Assembly: GCA_902826815.1 (NCBI GenBank)
Contig: CADEGF010000055.1
Span: forward strand, 1-48,576
Direction: 5' to 3'
From: an uncultured Mycobacteriaceae bacterium
GTDB lineage: Bacteria > Actinomycetota > Actinomycetes > Mycobacteriales > Mycobacteriaceae
DNA length: 48,576 nt
Made by a program: the position numbers and the translations under genes. This document shows positions 33,182 to 42,287 of the stretch, one piece after another. The notes below the pieces were generated by a model. It saw only the letters and a list, made by a program, of their open reading frames with translations, was not told where the DNA came from and did not search any database. Each line of letters opens with the position of its first letter. Position 1 is the stretch's first letter.

Positions 33182-34855
33182 TTGACCGCTCAACCACGGA
33201 GTCGCGTCGGCGACGACATTCAGCCGTCGCCGACCGATCAGCCGCACCTCGCGAGAAGGCAGAACTGGACCAACCAGCTGTCCCGCCACGCGTTGATGCA
33301 GCCCGACGCGACGGCGCTGCGCTACTTGGGCCGCACCACCACATGGGCGGAACTCGATCGCCGCGTATCGGCGCTCGCGGGAGGCCTGCGCCGTCGCGGT
33401 GTCGGCTTCGGCGACCGGGTGTTGATCCTGATGCTCAACCGGACCGAGTTCATCGAGTCCTTCCTCGCCGCGAACAGGCTTGGCGCCATTGCGGTTCCGG
33501 TCAACTTCCGGATGACCCCCCGCGAAATCGCATTCCTGGTCACCGACTGCGGCTCAAGGGTGATGGTCGCCGAGCCCGTGCTGGCGGAGGTGGCGACCGC
33601 GGTCAGGGATCTCGAACCCAAGCTGGAGACGGTCGTCGTCGCAGGCGCCCCCTCTGACGAGGGCATTCTCGGCTACGAAGACCTGCTTGCCGAGCAAGGT
33701 GAGCCCGCACCGCTTGCTGATATCCCGAACGATTCGCCCGCTCTGATCATGTACACCTCGGGCACAACGGGGCGTCCGAAAGGCGCGGTCCTCACCCACG
33801 CCAACCTTTCCGGCCAGGCGCTGACATTTCTGTTCACCAACGGGTCCGACATCAACAACGATGTCGGGTTCATCGGCGTCCCGCTGTTCCACATCGCGGG
33901 CATCGGCAACATGATCATCGGCCTGCTGCTCGGTCTTCCGACCGTGGTGTATCCGCTCGGCGATTTCGATCCAGGCGCCCTGCTCGACGTGCTCGAAGCC
34001 GAGAAGGTCACCGGCATTTTTCTGGTACCCGCGCAGTGGCAGGCAGTTTGCGCGGAGCAGAAGAACAATCCCCGTCAGCTGCGGCTGCGGGTTCTGTCGT
34101 GGGGCGCGGCACCCGCATCCGACACCCTGCTGCGCAGCATGTCCGAAGTCTTTCCCGGCACCCAGATCCTCGCGGCGTTCGGCCAGACCGAGATGTCGCC
34201 GGTGACGTGCATGTTGTTGGGCGACGACGCAATTCGCAAACTCGGCTCGGTCGGCAAGGTCATTCCGACTGTCAGCGCGCGGGTCGTCGACGACGATATG
34301 AACGATGTGCCCATCGGCCAGGTCGGCGAGATCGTGTATCGCGCACCGACCCTGATGGAAGGGTATTGGAACAACCAGGAGGCCACCGCAGAGGCGTTTG
34401 CCGGCGGCTGGTTCCACTCCGGCGACCTGGTGCGCCAGGACGAGGAGGGCTACATCTGGGTCGTCGACCGCAAGAAGGACATGATCATCTCCGGTGGCGA
34501 GAACATTTACTGCGCGGAGGTGGAGAACGTCCTCGCAGGCCATCCGGCGATCGTCGAGGTGGCCGTGATCGGGCGAACCAACGAGAAGTGGGGCGAAGTC
34601 CCCGTCGCCATCGTGGTCCAGCGCGCGGTGTCAGAAAATTCCCTCGGGCTCGCCGATCTAGACGAATTCCTCACCGAACGGCTTGCGCGGTACAAGCATC
34701 CGAAGCACCTGGAGGTGGTGGACGCCCTACCGCGGAACCCAGCTGGCAAAGTCCTCAAAACGGAGCTGAGAAGTCGATTCGGCGCAGAGAAATTCGCTGA
34801 CGCAGACGAAAGTTCCTCTGCTGCAACGGTTTCTATCGGACAGACCGAGAGTTAA
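33182..34855 (+). CDS. fadD5: FadD5, fatty-acyl-CoA ligase of the mce1 operon
   Basis: This enzyme has 557 residues from the TTG at 33182. It activates fatty acids to acyl-CoA using ATP. Signatures: MYTSGTTGRPKGAVLTH (about residues 190-206), the adenylate region AAFGQTEMSPVTCM, YWNNQEATAEAFAGGWFHSGD, the hinge VDRKKDMIISGGENIY, and the catalytic lysine in RNPAGKVLKTEL. The frame is open to 32507, but that part is antisense to mce1R. TTG gives MTAQ, as in M. tuberculosis FadD5 (554 residues, from memory), with GGGAG 9 bp upstream. It is the first gene of the mce1 operon and probably traps imported fatty acids as CoA esters. Confidence 0.93.
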   Translation: MTAQPRSRVGDDIQPSPTDQPHLARRQNWTNQLSRHALMQPDATALRYLGRTTTWAELDRRVSALAGGLRRRGVGFGDRVLILMLNRTEFIESFLAANRLGAIAVPVNFRMTPREIAFLVTDCGSRVMVAEPVLAEVATAVRDLEPKLETVVVAGAPSDEGILGYEDLLAEQGEPAPLADIPNDSPALIMYTSGTTGRPKGAVLTHANLSGQALTFLFTNGSDINNDVGFIGVPLFHIAGIGNMIIGLLLGLPTVVYPLGDFDPGALLDVLEAEKVTGIFLVPAQWQAVCAEQKNNPRQLRLRVLSWGAAPASDTLLRSMSEVFPGTQILAAFGQTEMSPVTCMLLGDDAIRKLGSVGKVIPTVSARVVDDDMNDVPIGQVGEIVYRAPTLMEGYWNNQEATAEAFAGGWFHSGDLVRQDEEGYIWVVDRKKDMIISGGENIYCAEVENVLAGHPAIVEVAVIGRTNEKWGEVPVAIVVQRAVSENSLGLADLDEFLTERLARYKHPKHLEVVDALPRNPAGKVLKTELRSRFGAEKFADADESSSAATVSIGQTES

Positions 34856-34946
34856 CTGGGGGATATGGGTTTGCTAACGGTTATGGGATCAATCCGACGG
34901 ATGCGGTGCAGGCGCGTGGGCGCATCGTGTACATTCCTGTGGTCCG

Positions 34947-34967
34947 CCTTACTACCAGTCAGTAGGG
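34947..34967. promoter_or_regulatory. Inverted repeat in the fadD5-yrbE1A gap
   Basis: CCTTACT (34947-34953) and AGTAGGG (34961-34967) pair at six of seven positions with a 7-bp spacer. The 212-bp gap is long for this otherwise tight operon, so it may hold a second promoter and a TetR-type site for the transporter genes. No clear -10/-35 pair was found. Confidence 0.35.
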
Positions 34968-35067
34968 AGACGGTGGTCACAGACAGGGGTCCAGTGCAAG
35001 GAGGGGGCGTGCGACAGATGCTGCCGTACGGCCACGTTGGTGTTGGCGTATGCGCGGGACCGCTCCG

Positions 35068-35868
35068 ATGACCGCCACGCAGCCAGGGCTCGGCGACTAC
35101 ATCGCCAATCAGACCCGCCCCGCGATGGAGGCAGTCGGCGGGTTCGTGCGGATGTGCGTGCTCACCGCCAAGGCACTGTTCCGTCGGCCCTTCCAGTGGC
35201 GGGAGTTCATCCTCCAGGGCTGGTTCTTGTTCAAGGTCTCGTTCCTGCCGACGCTCGCCGTGTCGATTCCTCTGACCGTGCTTCTCATCTTCACGCTGAA
35301 CATCCTGCTGACTCAGTTCGGAGCAGCCGACATCTCCGGTGCAGGTGCCGCTCTTGCCGCGGTCACTCAGCTCGGACCGTTGGTGACGGTGCTCGTCGTC
35401 GCGGGCGCCGGATCCACCGCCATCTGCGCCGACCTGGGTGCCCGCACCATCCGCGAGGAGATCGACGCGCTCGAGGTGCTCGGCATCGATCCGATCCACC
35501 GACTGGTGGTGCCCCGCGTGGTCGCCTCGACGTTCGTCGCGCTTCTACTCAATGGCGCCGTGATCACCATCGGCCTGGTCGGTGGCTTCATCTTCGGCGT
35601 CTACCTGCAAAACGTCTCGGCCGGTGCGTATGTCACGACGCTGACCCTGGTGACAGGGCTGCCCGAGGTGTTGATTTCGGTCGTCAAGGCCACCACCTTC
35701 GGCCTGATCGCAGGCCTCGTCGGGTGCTACCGCGGCTTGACCGTGTCCGGTGGCGCGAAGGGCGTTGGCACCGCGGTCAACGAGACGCTTGTGCTCTGCG
35801 TCATCGCCCTGTTCGCTGTCAACGTGGTGCTGACCACGATCGGTGTGCGGTTCGGAACGGGGAGCTGA
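35068..35868 (+). CDS. yrbE1A: YrbE1A, MlaE-like permease of the Mce1 importer
   Basis: This 266-residue MlaE/YrbE-family inner-membrane permease has about five to six helices. The hallmark LGARTIREEIDALEVLGIDP (about 124-142, containing EEIDALE) is the coupling loop that contacts the shared ATPase Mkl/MceG. The N-terminal segment FRRPFQWREFILQGWF matches M. tuberculosis YrbE1A from memory. The ATG at 35068 is chosen over 35050 because MTATQPGLGDYI aligns with known N-termini; no strong SD is present. The yrbE1B gene begins one base after its stop. Confidence 0.93.
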   Translation: MTATQPGLGDYIANQTRPAMEAVGGFVRMCVLTAKALFRRPFQWREFILQGWFLFKVSFLPTLAVSIPLTVLLIFTLNILLTQFGAADISGAGAALAAVTQLGPLVTVLVVAGAGSTAICADLGARTIREEIDALEVLGIDPIHRLVVPRVVASTFVALLLNGAVITIGLVGGFIFGVYLQNVSAGAYVTTLTLVTGLPEVLISVVKATTFGLIAGLVGCYRGLTVSGGAKGVGTAVNETLVLCVIALFAVNVVLTTIGVRFGTGS

Positions 35869-35869
35869 C

Positions 35870-36739
35870 ATGGCGAACACCAGCGTTCTCCGTTCCCGCT
35901 TTCCGCGCGGATACTCACGCACCGAGAATGTCGTCGCCGCACCCGCCCGATTCCTGGACAGCGTCGGGCACGTGGCCTGGTTCGTCGTCACGGCCGTCGG
36001 CTCGATCGGCCACGCACTTCGGTACTACCGCAAAGAGACACTGAGGCTGGTCGCCGAGATCGGGATGGGCACCGGCGCGATGGCCGTCATCGGCGGCACC
36101 GTCGCCATCGTCGGCTTCGTCACCCTGTCCGGGTCGTCACTGGTCGCGATTCAGGGCTTCGCGTCGCTTGGCAATATCGGTGTCGAGGCGTTCACCGGCT
36201 TCTTCGCCGCGTTGATCAACGTCCGGATCGCCGCCCCGGTGGTCGCGGGCCAGGCGCTGGCGGCCACCGTCGGCGCAGGCGCCACCGCCGAACTCGGCGC
36301 CATGCGGATCAGCGAGGAGATCGACGCCCTCGAGGTGATGGGTATCAAGTCGATCTCGTACCTGGTGTCGACCCGAATCATGGCCGGCTTCGTGGTGATC
36401 ATCCCGCTCTACGCGATGGCCATCATCATGTCGTTCCTGTCGGCACAGGTGACGACGACGTTCTTCTACGGCCAGTCGATCGGCACCTACGAGCACTACT
36501 TCCGGACCTTCCTGCGACCCGATGACGTGTTCTGGTCGTTCGTGCAGGCGATCATCATTTCGGTGATCGTCATGCTCAACCACTGCTACTACGGTTATTA
36601 CGCCAGCGGCGGACCGGTCGGCGTCGGCGAGGCCGTCGGCCGTTCGATGCGCACCTCGCTGACCGCCATCGTGATCGTTGTCCTGTTCGCTTCGTTGGCG
36701 CTGTACGGCACCGACCCGAACTTCAACCTCACGGTGTAG
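35870..36739 (+). CDS. yrbE1B: YrbE1B, second MlaE-like permease of the Mce1 importer
   Basis: This is a 289-residue partner permease. The family loop MRISEEIDALEVMGIK (about 145-160) is clear, and hydrophobic helices cover about 62-135 and 165-285. The ATG at 35870 has a GGGGAG SD inside the end of yrbE1A; an upstream ATG at 35843 would overlap that gene. The length equals my recollection of M. tuberculosis YrbE1B. It should form a heterodimer with YrbE1A in the inner membrane. mce1A follows after 3 bp. Confidence 0.93.
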   Translation: MANTSVLRSRFPRGYSRTENVVAAPARFLDSVGHVAWFVVTAVGSIGHALRYYRKETLRLVAEIGMGTGAMAVIGGTVAIVGFVTLSGSSLVAIQGFASLGNIGVEAFTGFFAALINVRIAAPVVAGQALAATVGAGATAELGAMRISEEIDALEVMGIKSISYLVSTRIMAGFVVIIPLYAMAIIMSFLSAQVTTTFFYGQSIGTYEHYFRTFLRPDDVFWSFVQAIIISVIVMLNHCYYGYYASGGPVGVGEAVGRSMRTSLTAIVIVVLFASLALYGTDPNFNLTV

Positions 36740-36742
36740 CGC

Positions 36743-38011
36743 ATGACGGCCCCGATCAACGAGTCCCGCACACCGCCCTACAAGCTCGCCGGTGTGGTTT
36801 TGGCGCTGCTGATGGTCGCCGTAACCGTCTTCGTCTATCTGCAGTTCCGTGGCGACCTCGTCCCGTCGGAAAAGCTGACGATGATGGCGGACCGGTCGGG
36901 CCTGTCGATGGACCCCGGCGCAAAGGTGACCTACAACGGTGTCGTGATCGGCCGGGTGACGGCGGTCGACGAGGTCACCGTCGGCGACGAGCCGAGGGCG
37001 AAGATCCTCCTGGACGTGGATCCGAAGTACATCGACCTGATTCCGGCCAATGTGGACGCCAAAATCAATGCCACCACAGTGTTCGGCAACAAGTACATCT
37101 CCTTCACCTCGCCGAAAGATCCGACGTCACAACGCATCAAGAGTTCCGACGTCATCGACGTGACCCATGTCACCACCGAGTTCAATACTTTGTTCGAAAC
37201 GCTGACCTCGGTGTCGGAGAAGGTCGACCCGATCAAGCTGAACCAGACGCTCAGCGCCACCGCGCAGGCGCTACAGGGGCTCGGCGACCGGTTCGGTCAG
37301 TCGATCATCAACGGCAACGAGATCCTCGGTGACCTGAACCCGAAGATGCCGCAGATCCGTCGGGACAACCAGCTGCTGGCCGACCTCGGCGACACCTACG
37401 CCAACGCCGCACCGGACCTGTTCGACGGTCTCGAGAACGCGGTCACCACGGCACGCACCCTCAACGAACAACAGGGCAACATCGACCAGGCGTTGATGGC
37501 TTCGATCGGTTTCGGCAACACCGGTGGCGAGATCTTCGAGAAGGGCGGCCCGTACCTGATCCGCGGCGCTGAGGACCTGATCCCGACGTCAGAGCTGCTC
37601 GACAAGTACAGCCCCGCGCTGTTCTGCACGATCCGCAACTACCACGACGTGGAGCCGAAGATCGCGGCATCGCTGGGCGGCAACGGCTACTCGCTGAACA
37701 CGCACAGCCAGATCCTGTTCCCAGGCAACGGCTACGTCTATCCGGACAACCTGCCGCGGGTGAACGCCAAGGGTGGACCGGAAGGCAGGCCGGGTTGCTG
37801 GCAGCCGGTGACAAAGGATCTGTGGCCCAACCCGTACCTGGTGATGGACACCGGTGCCTCGATCGCACCGTACAACCACTTCGAGCTGGCCTCGCCGATG
37901 GCTTGCACGCTGTGCGTCATCCCGCTCCTCCCCGCGCCGATACCTGTCTTCTTCCCGGGATCTGAGTACATCTGGGGCCGCCAGCTTGGGGAGTTCACGA
38001 TCAACCCATGA
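36743..38011 (+). CDS. mce1A: Mce1A, MCE-domain protein of the lipid importer
   Basis: This 422-residue protein is shorter than M. tuberculosis Mce1A (454, from memory). One N-terminal helix (about 14-34) anchors it; the MCE/MlaD domain follows (about 43-125, SGLSMDPGAKVTYNGVVIGRV), then a long helical region and VNAKGGPEGRPGCWQPVTKDLWPNPYLVMDTGAS. The hydrophobic insert that I recall before this conserved segment in M. tuberculosis is missing. Instead a short hydrophobic run, MACTLCVIPLLPAPIPVFFP, lies near the C-terminus (about 386-405), just before YIWGRQLGEFTINP. An RGD triplet sits at residues 36-38. Overlaps mce1B by ATGA. Confidence 0.95.
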   Translation: MTAPINESRTPPYKLAGVVLALLMVAVTVFVYLQFRGDLVPSEKLTMMADRSGLSMDPGAKVTYNGVVIGRVTAVDEVTVGDEPRAKILLDVDPKYIDLIPANVDAKINATTVFGNKYISFTSPKDPTSQRIKSSDVIDVTHVTTEFNTLFETLTSVSEKVDPIKLNQTLSATAQALQGLGDRFGQSIINGNEILGDLNPKMPQIRRDNQLLADLGDTYANAAPDLFDGLENAVTTARTLNEQQGNIDQALMASIGFGNTGGEIFEKGGPYLIRGAEDLIPTSELLDKYSPALFCTIRNYHDVEPKIAASLGGNGYSLNTHSQILFPGNGYVYPDNLPRVNAKGGPEGRPGCWQPVTKDLWPNPYLVMDTGASIAPYNHFELASPMACTLCVIPLLPAPIPVFFPGSEYIWGRQLGEFTINP

Positions 38012-39039
38012 AAATCACTGGTACAGCCATCAAACTGGGCGCCTTCGCATTGGTGCTGCTGCTGTTCACCGCGATCATCATCGTGGTGTTCGGTCAGATG
38101 CGTTTTGACCGCACCAACGGCTATACGGCGGTCTTCAGCAATGCCAGCGGTCTGCGGGCCGGGCAGTTCGTCCGCGCATCAGGGGTGGAAGTCGGCAAGG
38201 TCACCAACGTCGAGTTGGTCGACGGCGGCAGGCGCGCGAAGGTCGACTTCGCCGTCGAGCGCGACCTGCAGCTGTACCAGGGCACGACCGCGTCGATCCG
38301 GTACCTGAACCTGATCGGCGACCGCTACATGGAGCTCAAGCGCGGTGACGACGAGCAGAAGCTCCCCGTCGGCGGCACCATCCCGATGGAGCGCACCGAG
38401 CCCGCGCTGGACCTCGACGCGCTTGTCGGCGGTTTCCGCCCGCTGTTCCGGGCACTCGACCCGGACAAGGTGAACAACATCGCCCAGTCGATCATCACGA
38501 TCTTCCAGGGCCAGGGCGGCACCATCAACGACATCCTGGATCAGACGGGTCAGCTCACCTCCGCGCTTGCCGATCGCGACCAGGCCATCGGCGAGGTGAT
38601 CACCAACCTGAACAACGTGCTGGACACCACCGTCAAGCACCAGAAGCAGTTCGACGAGACGGTCGTGGACTTCGAGAAGTTGATCACCGGCCTGAAGAAC
38701 CGCGCCGATCCGATCGCCAGCTCCGTCGCCGACATCAGCGACGCCGCGGGCACCATCGGCGACCTCTTCGCCGAGAACCGTCCGCTGCTGAAGAGCACTG
38801 TCGGCGATCTCGAGGTCATCCAGCAGCCGCTGGTCGATCAGAAGGACCAACTGAACGACATCCTGACGAGGCTGCCGACCGCGCTGAAGATCATCGGCCG
38901 GGCAGGCGGCGTCTACGGTGACTTCTTCAACTTCTACGCCTGTGACGTCACACTGAAGCTCCCCGGTCTGCAGCCGGGCGGTCCGGTGCGCACGGTCAAG
39001 GTCTGGTCGCAGCCCACAGGTAGGTGCACGCCGCAATGA
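38008..39039 (+). CDS. mce1B: Mce1B, MCE-domain protein
   Basis: This 343-residue protein has an N-terminal membrane anchor (about 8-28) and an MCE domain (about 35-118: SNASGLRAGQFVRASGVEVGKVTNVEL and IRYLNLIGDRYMELKRG). A long alpha-helical region (about 140-300) with HQKQFDETVVDFEKLI-type heptads follows, thought to build the needle-like tube of Mce complexes. It ends with two cysteines near the C-terminus (FNFYACDVTLK and GRCTPQ). Both ends are coupled: ATGA overlaps mce1A upstream and mce1C downstream. Length is close to M. tuberculosis Mce1B. Confidence 0.95.
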   Translation: MKITGTAIKLGAFALVLLLFTAIIIVVFGQMRFDRTNGYTAVFSNASGLRAGQFVRASGVEVGKVTNVELVDGGRRAKVDFAVERDLQLYQGTTASIRYLNLIGDRYMELKRGDDEQKLPVGGTIPMERTEPALDLDALVGGFRPLFRALDPDKVNNIAQSIITIFQGQGGTINDILDQTGQLTSALADRDQAIGEVITNLNNVLDTTVKHQKQFDETVVDFEKLITGLKNRADPIASSVADISDAAGTIGDLFAENRPLLKSTVGDLEVIQQPLVDQKDQLNDILTRLPTALKIIGRAGGVYGDFFNFYACDVTLKLPGLQPGGPVRTVKVWSQPTGRCTPQ

Positions 39040-40631
39040 GAGTCCTGGAGGGTAGTAACCGGGTCCGCAACGGGTTGATGGGCATCCTCATCCTGTTGCT
39101 CGTCATCGGGGTGGGGCAGAGCTTCGCGAGCGTGCCCGTGCTGTTCGCGCAGCCGACGTACTACGCCTACTTCTCCGACACCGGCGGCTTGAACGGCGGT
39201 GACAAGGTGCGCATCGCAGGCGTCGACGTCGGCCAGGTGCGTTCGTTCGCGATCGAGGGCGACAAGGTCAAGATCGGCTACGAGCTGAACGGCACCCAGA
39301 TCGGCACCGACAGCCGGGCGGCCATCCGCACCGACACCATCCTCGGCCGCAAGAACCTGGAGATCGAGCCGCGCGGCACGACAGCGCTGAGTGCCAACGA
39401 GGCTCTCCCGCTGGGTCAGACCACCACGCCCTACCAGATCTACGACGCGTTCTTCGACGTGACCAAGGCGGCGTCGGGTTGGGACACCGAGACAGTCAAG
39501 CGCTCGCTGAATGTGTTGTCCGAGACCATCGATCAGACCTACCCGCACCTGAGCGCCGCGCTTGACGGGGTGGCGCGGTTCTCCGACACCATCGGCAAGC
39601 GTGACGAAGAGGTGCGCGCGCTTCTGGGTAACGCCAATAAGATCGCGAGCGTGCTCGGCAATCGCTCCGAGCAGATCAACGCGCTTCTGGTGAACGCGCA
39701 GACGCTGCTCGGCGCCGTCAACGAACGCAGTTACGCCGTCAGCATGCTGCTGGAGCGGGTCAGCCAGTTCTCGTCACAGGTCTCCGGGTTCGTCAACGAC
39801 AACCCGAACCTGAACAAGGTGCTCGAGCAGCTGCGCACGGTCAGCGACATCCTCAAGGACCGCAAGTTCGACCTCGTCGACGTGCTGTCCACCCTGAGCA
39901 AGTTCACCGCGTCGCTGGCCGAGGCGGTCGCCTCCGGCCCCTTCTTCAAGGTGATGCTCGTCAACCTGCTGCCGCCATGGCTGCTGCAGCCCTTCGTCGA
40001 CTCGGCGTTCAAGAAGCGCGGTATCGACCCAGAAGAGTTCTGGCGCAACGCCGGTCTGCCCTCGTGGCGGTTCCCCGACCCGAACGGAACCCGATTCCCG
40101 AACGGCGCGCCCGCCCCTGGACCCGACGTGCTGGAAGGTACGCCCGAGCATCCAGGACCCGCCGTGGTCGCAGGCCACCCGTGTTCGTACACACCGACTC
40201 CGGAGAACCTGCCGCGGCCGGGCGATCCGCTGCCGTGCGCGCACCTGTCCGACGGCCCGTTCGGACCCAACCCGTACTCGACCCCGGGCGGACAGGGCTA
40301 CACCCTGCCCGATGTGATCACGTCGCCGCCGGACCCGAACGGTCCCGGCTTCACGCCTGGCGTGCCCGCTGCGGCCGTCCCGGGACAGCTGCCGCCCGAT
40401 ATGGGTGGCGTGCCCGCCGCGTTGCCACCCGCCCCGCCGGGTGCGCGCACAGTGCCGGTCGGCCCGCTGCCCCCGGAGGGGCCGGACTTCACCCCGGGTA
40501 TCGCACCGCTTCCGCCTGCGCTGGACGGACCTCCGCCGCCCCCAGGGCCGGGTCCGGACGCAGGACCGGCGGGAACACCGCCGTTGCCCGGCAACCCGCC
40601 GTTCCTTCCACCTGGTTCGCAGAACGGGTAG
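39036..40631 (+). CDS. mce1C: Mce1C, MCE-domain protein with a long proline-rich tail
   Basis: This protein has 531 residues from ATG at 39036 (ATGA overlap with mce1B); a GTG at 39024 is less likely. Anchor at about 12-33; MCE domain about 38-125 (SDTGGLNGGDKVRIAGVDVGQVRSF); helical region to about 325. From about 345 to the end, the protein is a Pro/Gly-rich tail, with PPPPPGPGPDAGPAG near the end. The tail may extend outside or contact the cell wall. The next gene begins 9 bp after the stop. Confidence 0.94.
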   Translation: MRVLEGSNRVRNGLMGILILLLVIGVGQSFASVPVLFAQPTYYAYFSDTGGLNGGDKVRIAGVDVGQVRSFAIEGDKVKIGYELNGTQIGTDSRAAIRTDTILGRKNLEIEPRGTTALSANEALPLGQTTTPYQIYDAFFDVTKAASGWDTETVKRSLNVLSETIDQTYPHLSAALDGVARFSDTIGKRDEEVRALLGNANKIASVLGNRSEQINALLVNAQTLLGAVNERSYAVSMLLERVSQFSSQVSGFVNDNPNLNKVLEQLRTVSDILKDRKFDLVDVLSTLSKFTASLAEAVASGPFFKVMLVNLLPPWLLQPFVDSAFKKRGIDPEEFWRNAGLPSWRFPDPNGTRFPNGAPAPGPDVLEGTPEHPGPAVVAGHPCSYTPTPENLPRPGDPLPCAHLSDGPFGPNPYSTPGGQGYTLPDVITSPPDPNGPGFTPGVPAAAVPGQLPPDMGGVPAALPPAPPGARTVPVGPLPPEGPDFTPGIAPLPPALDGPPPPPGPGPDAGPAGTPPLPGNPPFLPPGSQNG

Positions 40632-40640
40632 GGCGCAGAC

Positions 40641-42287
40641 ATGTCAACTATCTTCAACGTCCGAAACCTGAAGCTGCCGAACCTTTCTCGGACAGCGGTG
40701 ATCGTGGGTTCGCTTGTCGTCGTGCTGGCGCTGATCGCGGGCATCGTCGGCTGGCAGCTGTATAGGAAGCTGACCAACAACACCGTCGTCGCGTACTTCC
40801 CGCAGACGCTTGCGCTGTACCCGGGCGACAAGGTCCAGATCATGGGCGTCAAGGTCGGCTCGATCGATTCGATCGACCCCGCAGGCGACAAGATGAAGGT
40901 CACCTTCCACTACGACAACAAGTTCAAGGTTCCGGCCAACGCCACCGCGTCGATCCTGAACCCGAGCCTTGTCGCGTCGCGCACCATCCAACTGTCCCCG
41001 CCGTACACCGGCGGACCCGCGATGGAGAACAACGCGACCATTCCGATCGACCGCACCCAGGTGCCGGTCGAATACGACGAACTGCGCGACTCGATCGACC
41101 GGATTCTCACCGATCTCGGCCCGACGCCCGAGCAGCCAAAGGGACCGTTCGGTGACGTCATCGAGTCCTTCTCGGATGGCTTGGCGGGCAAGGGCGAACA
41201 GCTCAACAAGACGCTCAAGGGCTTGTCAGAGGCGGTCACAACGCTCAACGAGGGCCGCGGCGACTTCTTCGCGGTGATCAAGAGCCTGGCGCTGTTCGTC
41301 AACGCGCTCTACAAGAGCGATCAGCAGTTCGTCGCGCTGAACAACGACCTGGCTCAGTTCACGAACTCGTTCACCAACACCGACCAGGAACTCGCGACCG
41401 CGCTGCGCGACCTGAACTCGTTGTTGACGACCACGCGCAAGTTCATCGGCGAGAACGGTGAAGTGCTGGCCCACGACGTCGACAACCTCGCCGACGTGAC
41501 GAACGCGATCCTGCAGCCCGAGCCGTTGGACGGCCTCGAGACCGGTCTGCACGTGTTCCCGAACCTGGCTGCCAACCTGATGAACATCGCATCGCCGAAC
41601 GCGGGCGGCATCGTCAGCCTGCCGGTCATCGCCAACTTCGCCAACCCGATCCAGTTCATCTGCAGCTCGATCCAGTCGGGCAGCAGGCTCGGGTACCAGG
41701 AGTCCGCCGAGTTGTGCGCCCAGTACCTGGCGCCGATCCTCGACGCGATCAAGTTCAACTTCCCGCCGATCGGCATCAACCAGTTCATGGGCGCCATGAC
41801 GCTGCCCAAGCAGATCTCGTACTCCGAGGACCGTCTGCACCCCGCACCGGGCTACAAGGACACGACGGTGCCCGGTATCTGGTCGCGTGACACGTTGTTC
41901 TCGCACGGCAATCACGAGCCGGGCTGGGTCACCGCACCGGGCATGCAGGGCATCGAGGTGCAGCCGCATACCGAGCGCAACCTGACGCCTGAGTGCCTCG
42001 CCGAGCTTCTCGGCGGCCCCGACTGTGTGGTCCCCGGTGCGCCTCCGGCGTTCGGTGTCAACGACGGCAGGCTGCCGGGCTCTCCGAATGCGTACAACGA
42101 GAACCAGCCGCTGCCGCCGCCGTGGTATCCGCAGCCGGGACCGCCGCCGGGCCCGGCGCCGGGCGTCATCCCCGGTGACCCGCCGAGCCCGCTCAGTGCC
42201 ATCTCGCCGGTCGCGAACGCACCTGGACCGGCGCCGGCACCGGCGCCGGCAGGACCGCCGCTGCCCGCTGAAGCTGGAGGGGGCTAA
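40641..42287 (+). CDS. mce1D: Mce1D, MCE-domain protein
   Basis: This 548-residue protein has an N-terminal anchor (about 18-36, VIVGSLVVVLALIAGIVGW), an MCE domain (about 40-125, LALYPGDKVQIMGVKVGSIDSID), a long helical region to about 300, then LFSHGNHEPGWVTAPGMQGIEVQPHTERN and a Pro/Ala-rich C-terminus with alternating PAPAPAGP repeats. Its TAA stop shares one base with the mce1E ATG (TAATG), giving tight coupling. Slightly longer than M. tuberculosis Mce1D (about 530, from memory). Confidence 0.94.
   Translation: MSTIFNVRNLKLPNLSRTAVIVGSLVVVLALIAGIVGWQLYRKLTNNTVVAYFPQTLALYPGDKVQIMGVKVGSIDSIDPAGDKMKVTFHYDNKFKVPANATASILNPSLVASRTIQLSPPYTGGPAMENNATIPIDRTQVPVEYDELRDSIDRILTDLGPTPEQPKGPFGDVIESFSDGLAGKGEQLNKTLKGLSEAVTTLNEGRGDFFAVIKSLALFVNALYKSDQQFVALNNDLAQFTNSFTNTDQELATALRDLNSLLTTTRKFIGENGEVLAHDVDNLADVTNAILQPEPLDGLETGLHVFPNLAANLMNIASPNAGGIVSLPVIANFANPIQFICSSIQSGSRLGYQESAELCAQYLAPILDAIKFNFPPIGINQFMGAMTLPKQISYSEDRLHPAPGYKDTTVPGIWSRDTLFSHGNHEPGWVTAPGMQGIEVQPHTERNLTPECLAELLGGPDCVVPGAPPAFGVNDGRLPGSPNAYNENQPLPPPWYPQPGPPPGPAPGVIPGDPPSPLSAISPVANAPGPAPAPAPAGPPLPAEAGGG

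Noticed and set aside
34865-35071. 68-codon frame ending in ATGA overlap with yrbE1A
   Set aside because: The overlap looks like coupling, but the GGGGG run is only two bases from the ATG, the peptide is Arg/Gly/Val-rich with no structure, and it may be chance. It would deserve another look only if conserved.
36848-36856. RGD triplet in Mce1A as an integrin-binding motif
   Set aside because: It lies directly after the membrane anchor at residues 36-38, and the M. tuberculosis protein has RGE there (from memory). A cell-adhesion role is not supported by sequence alone.
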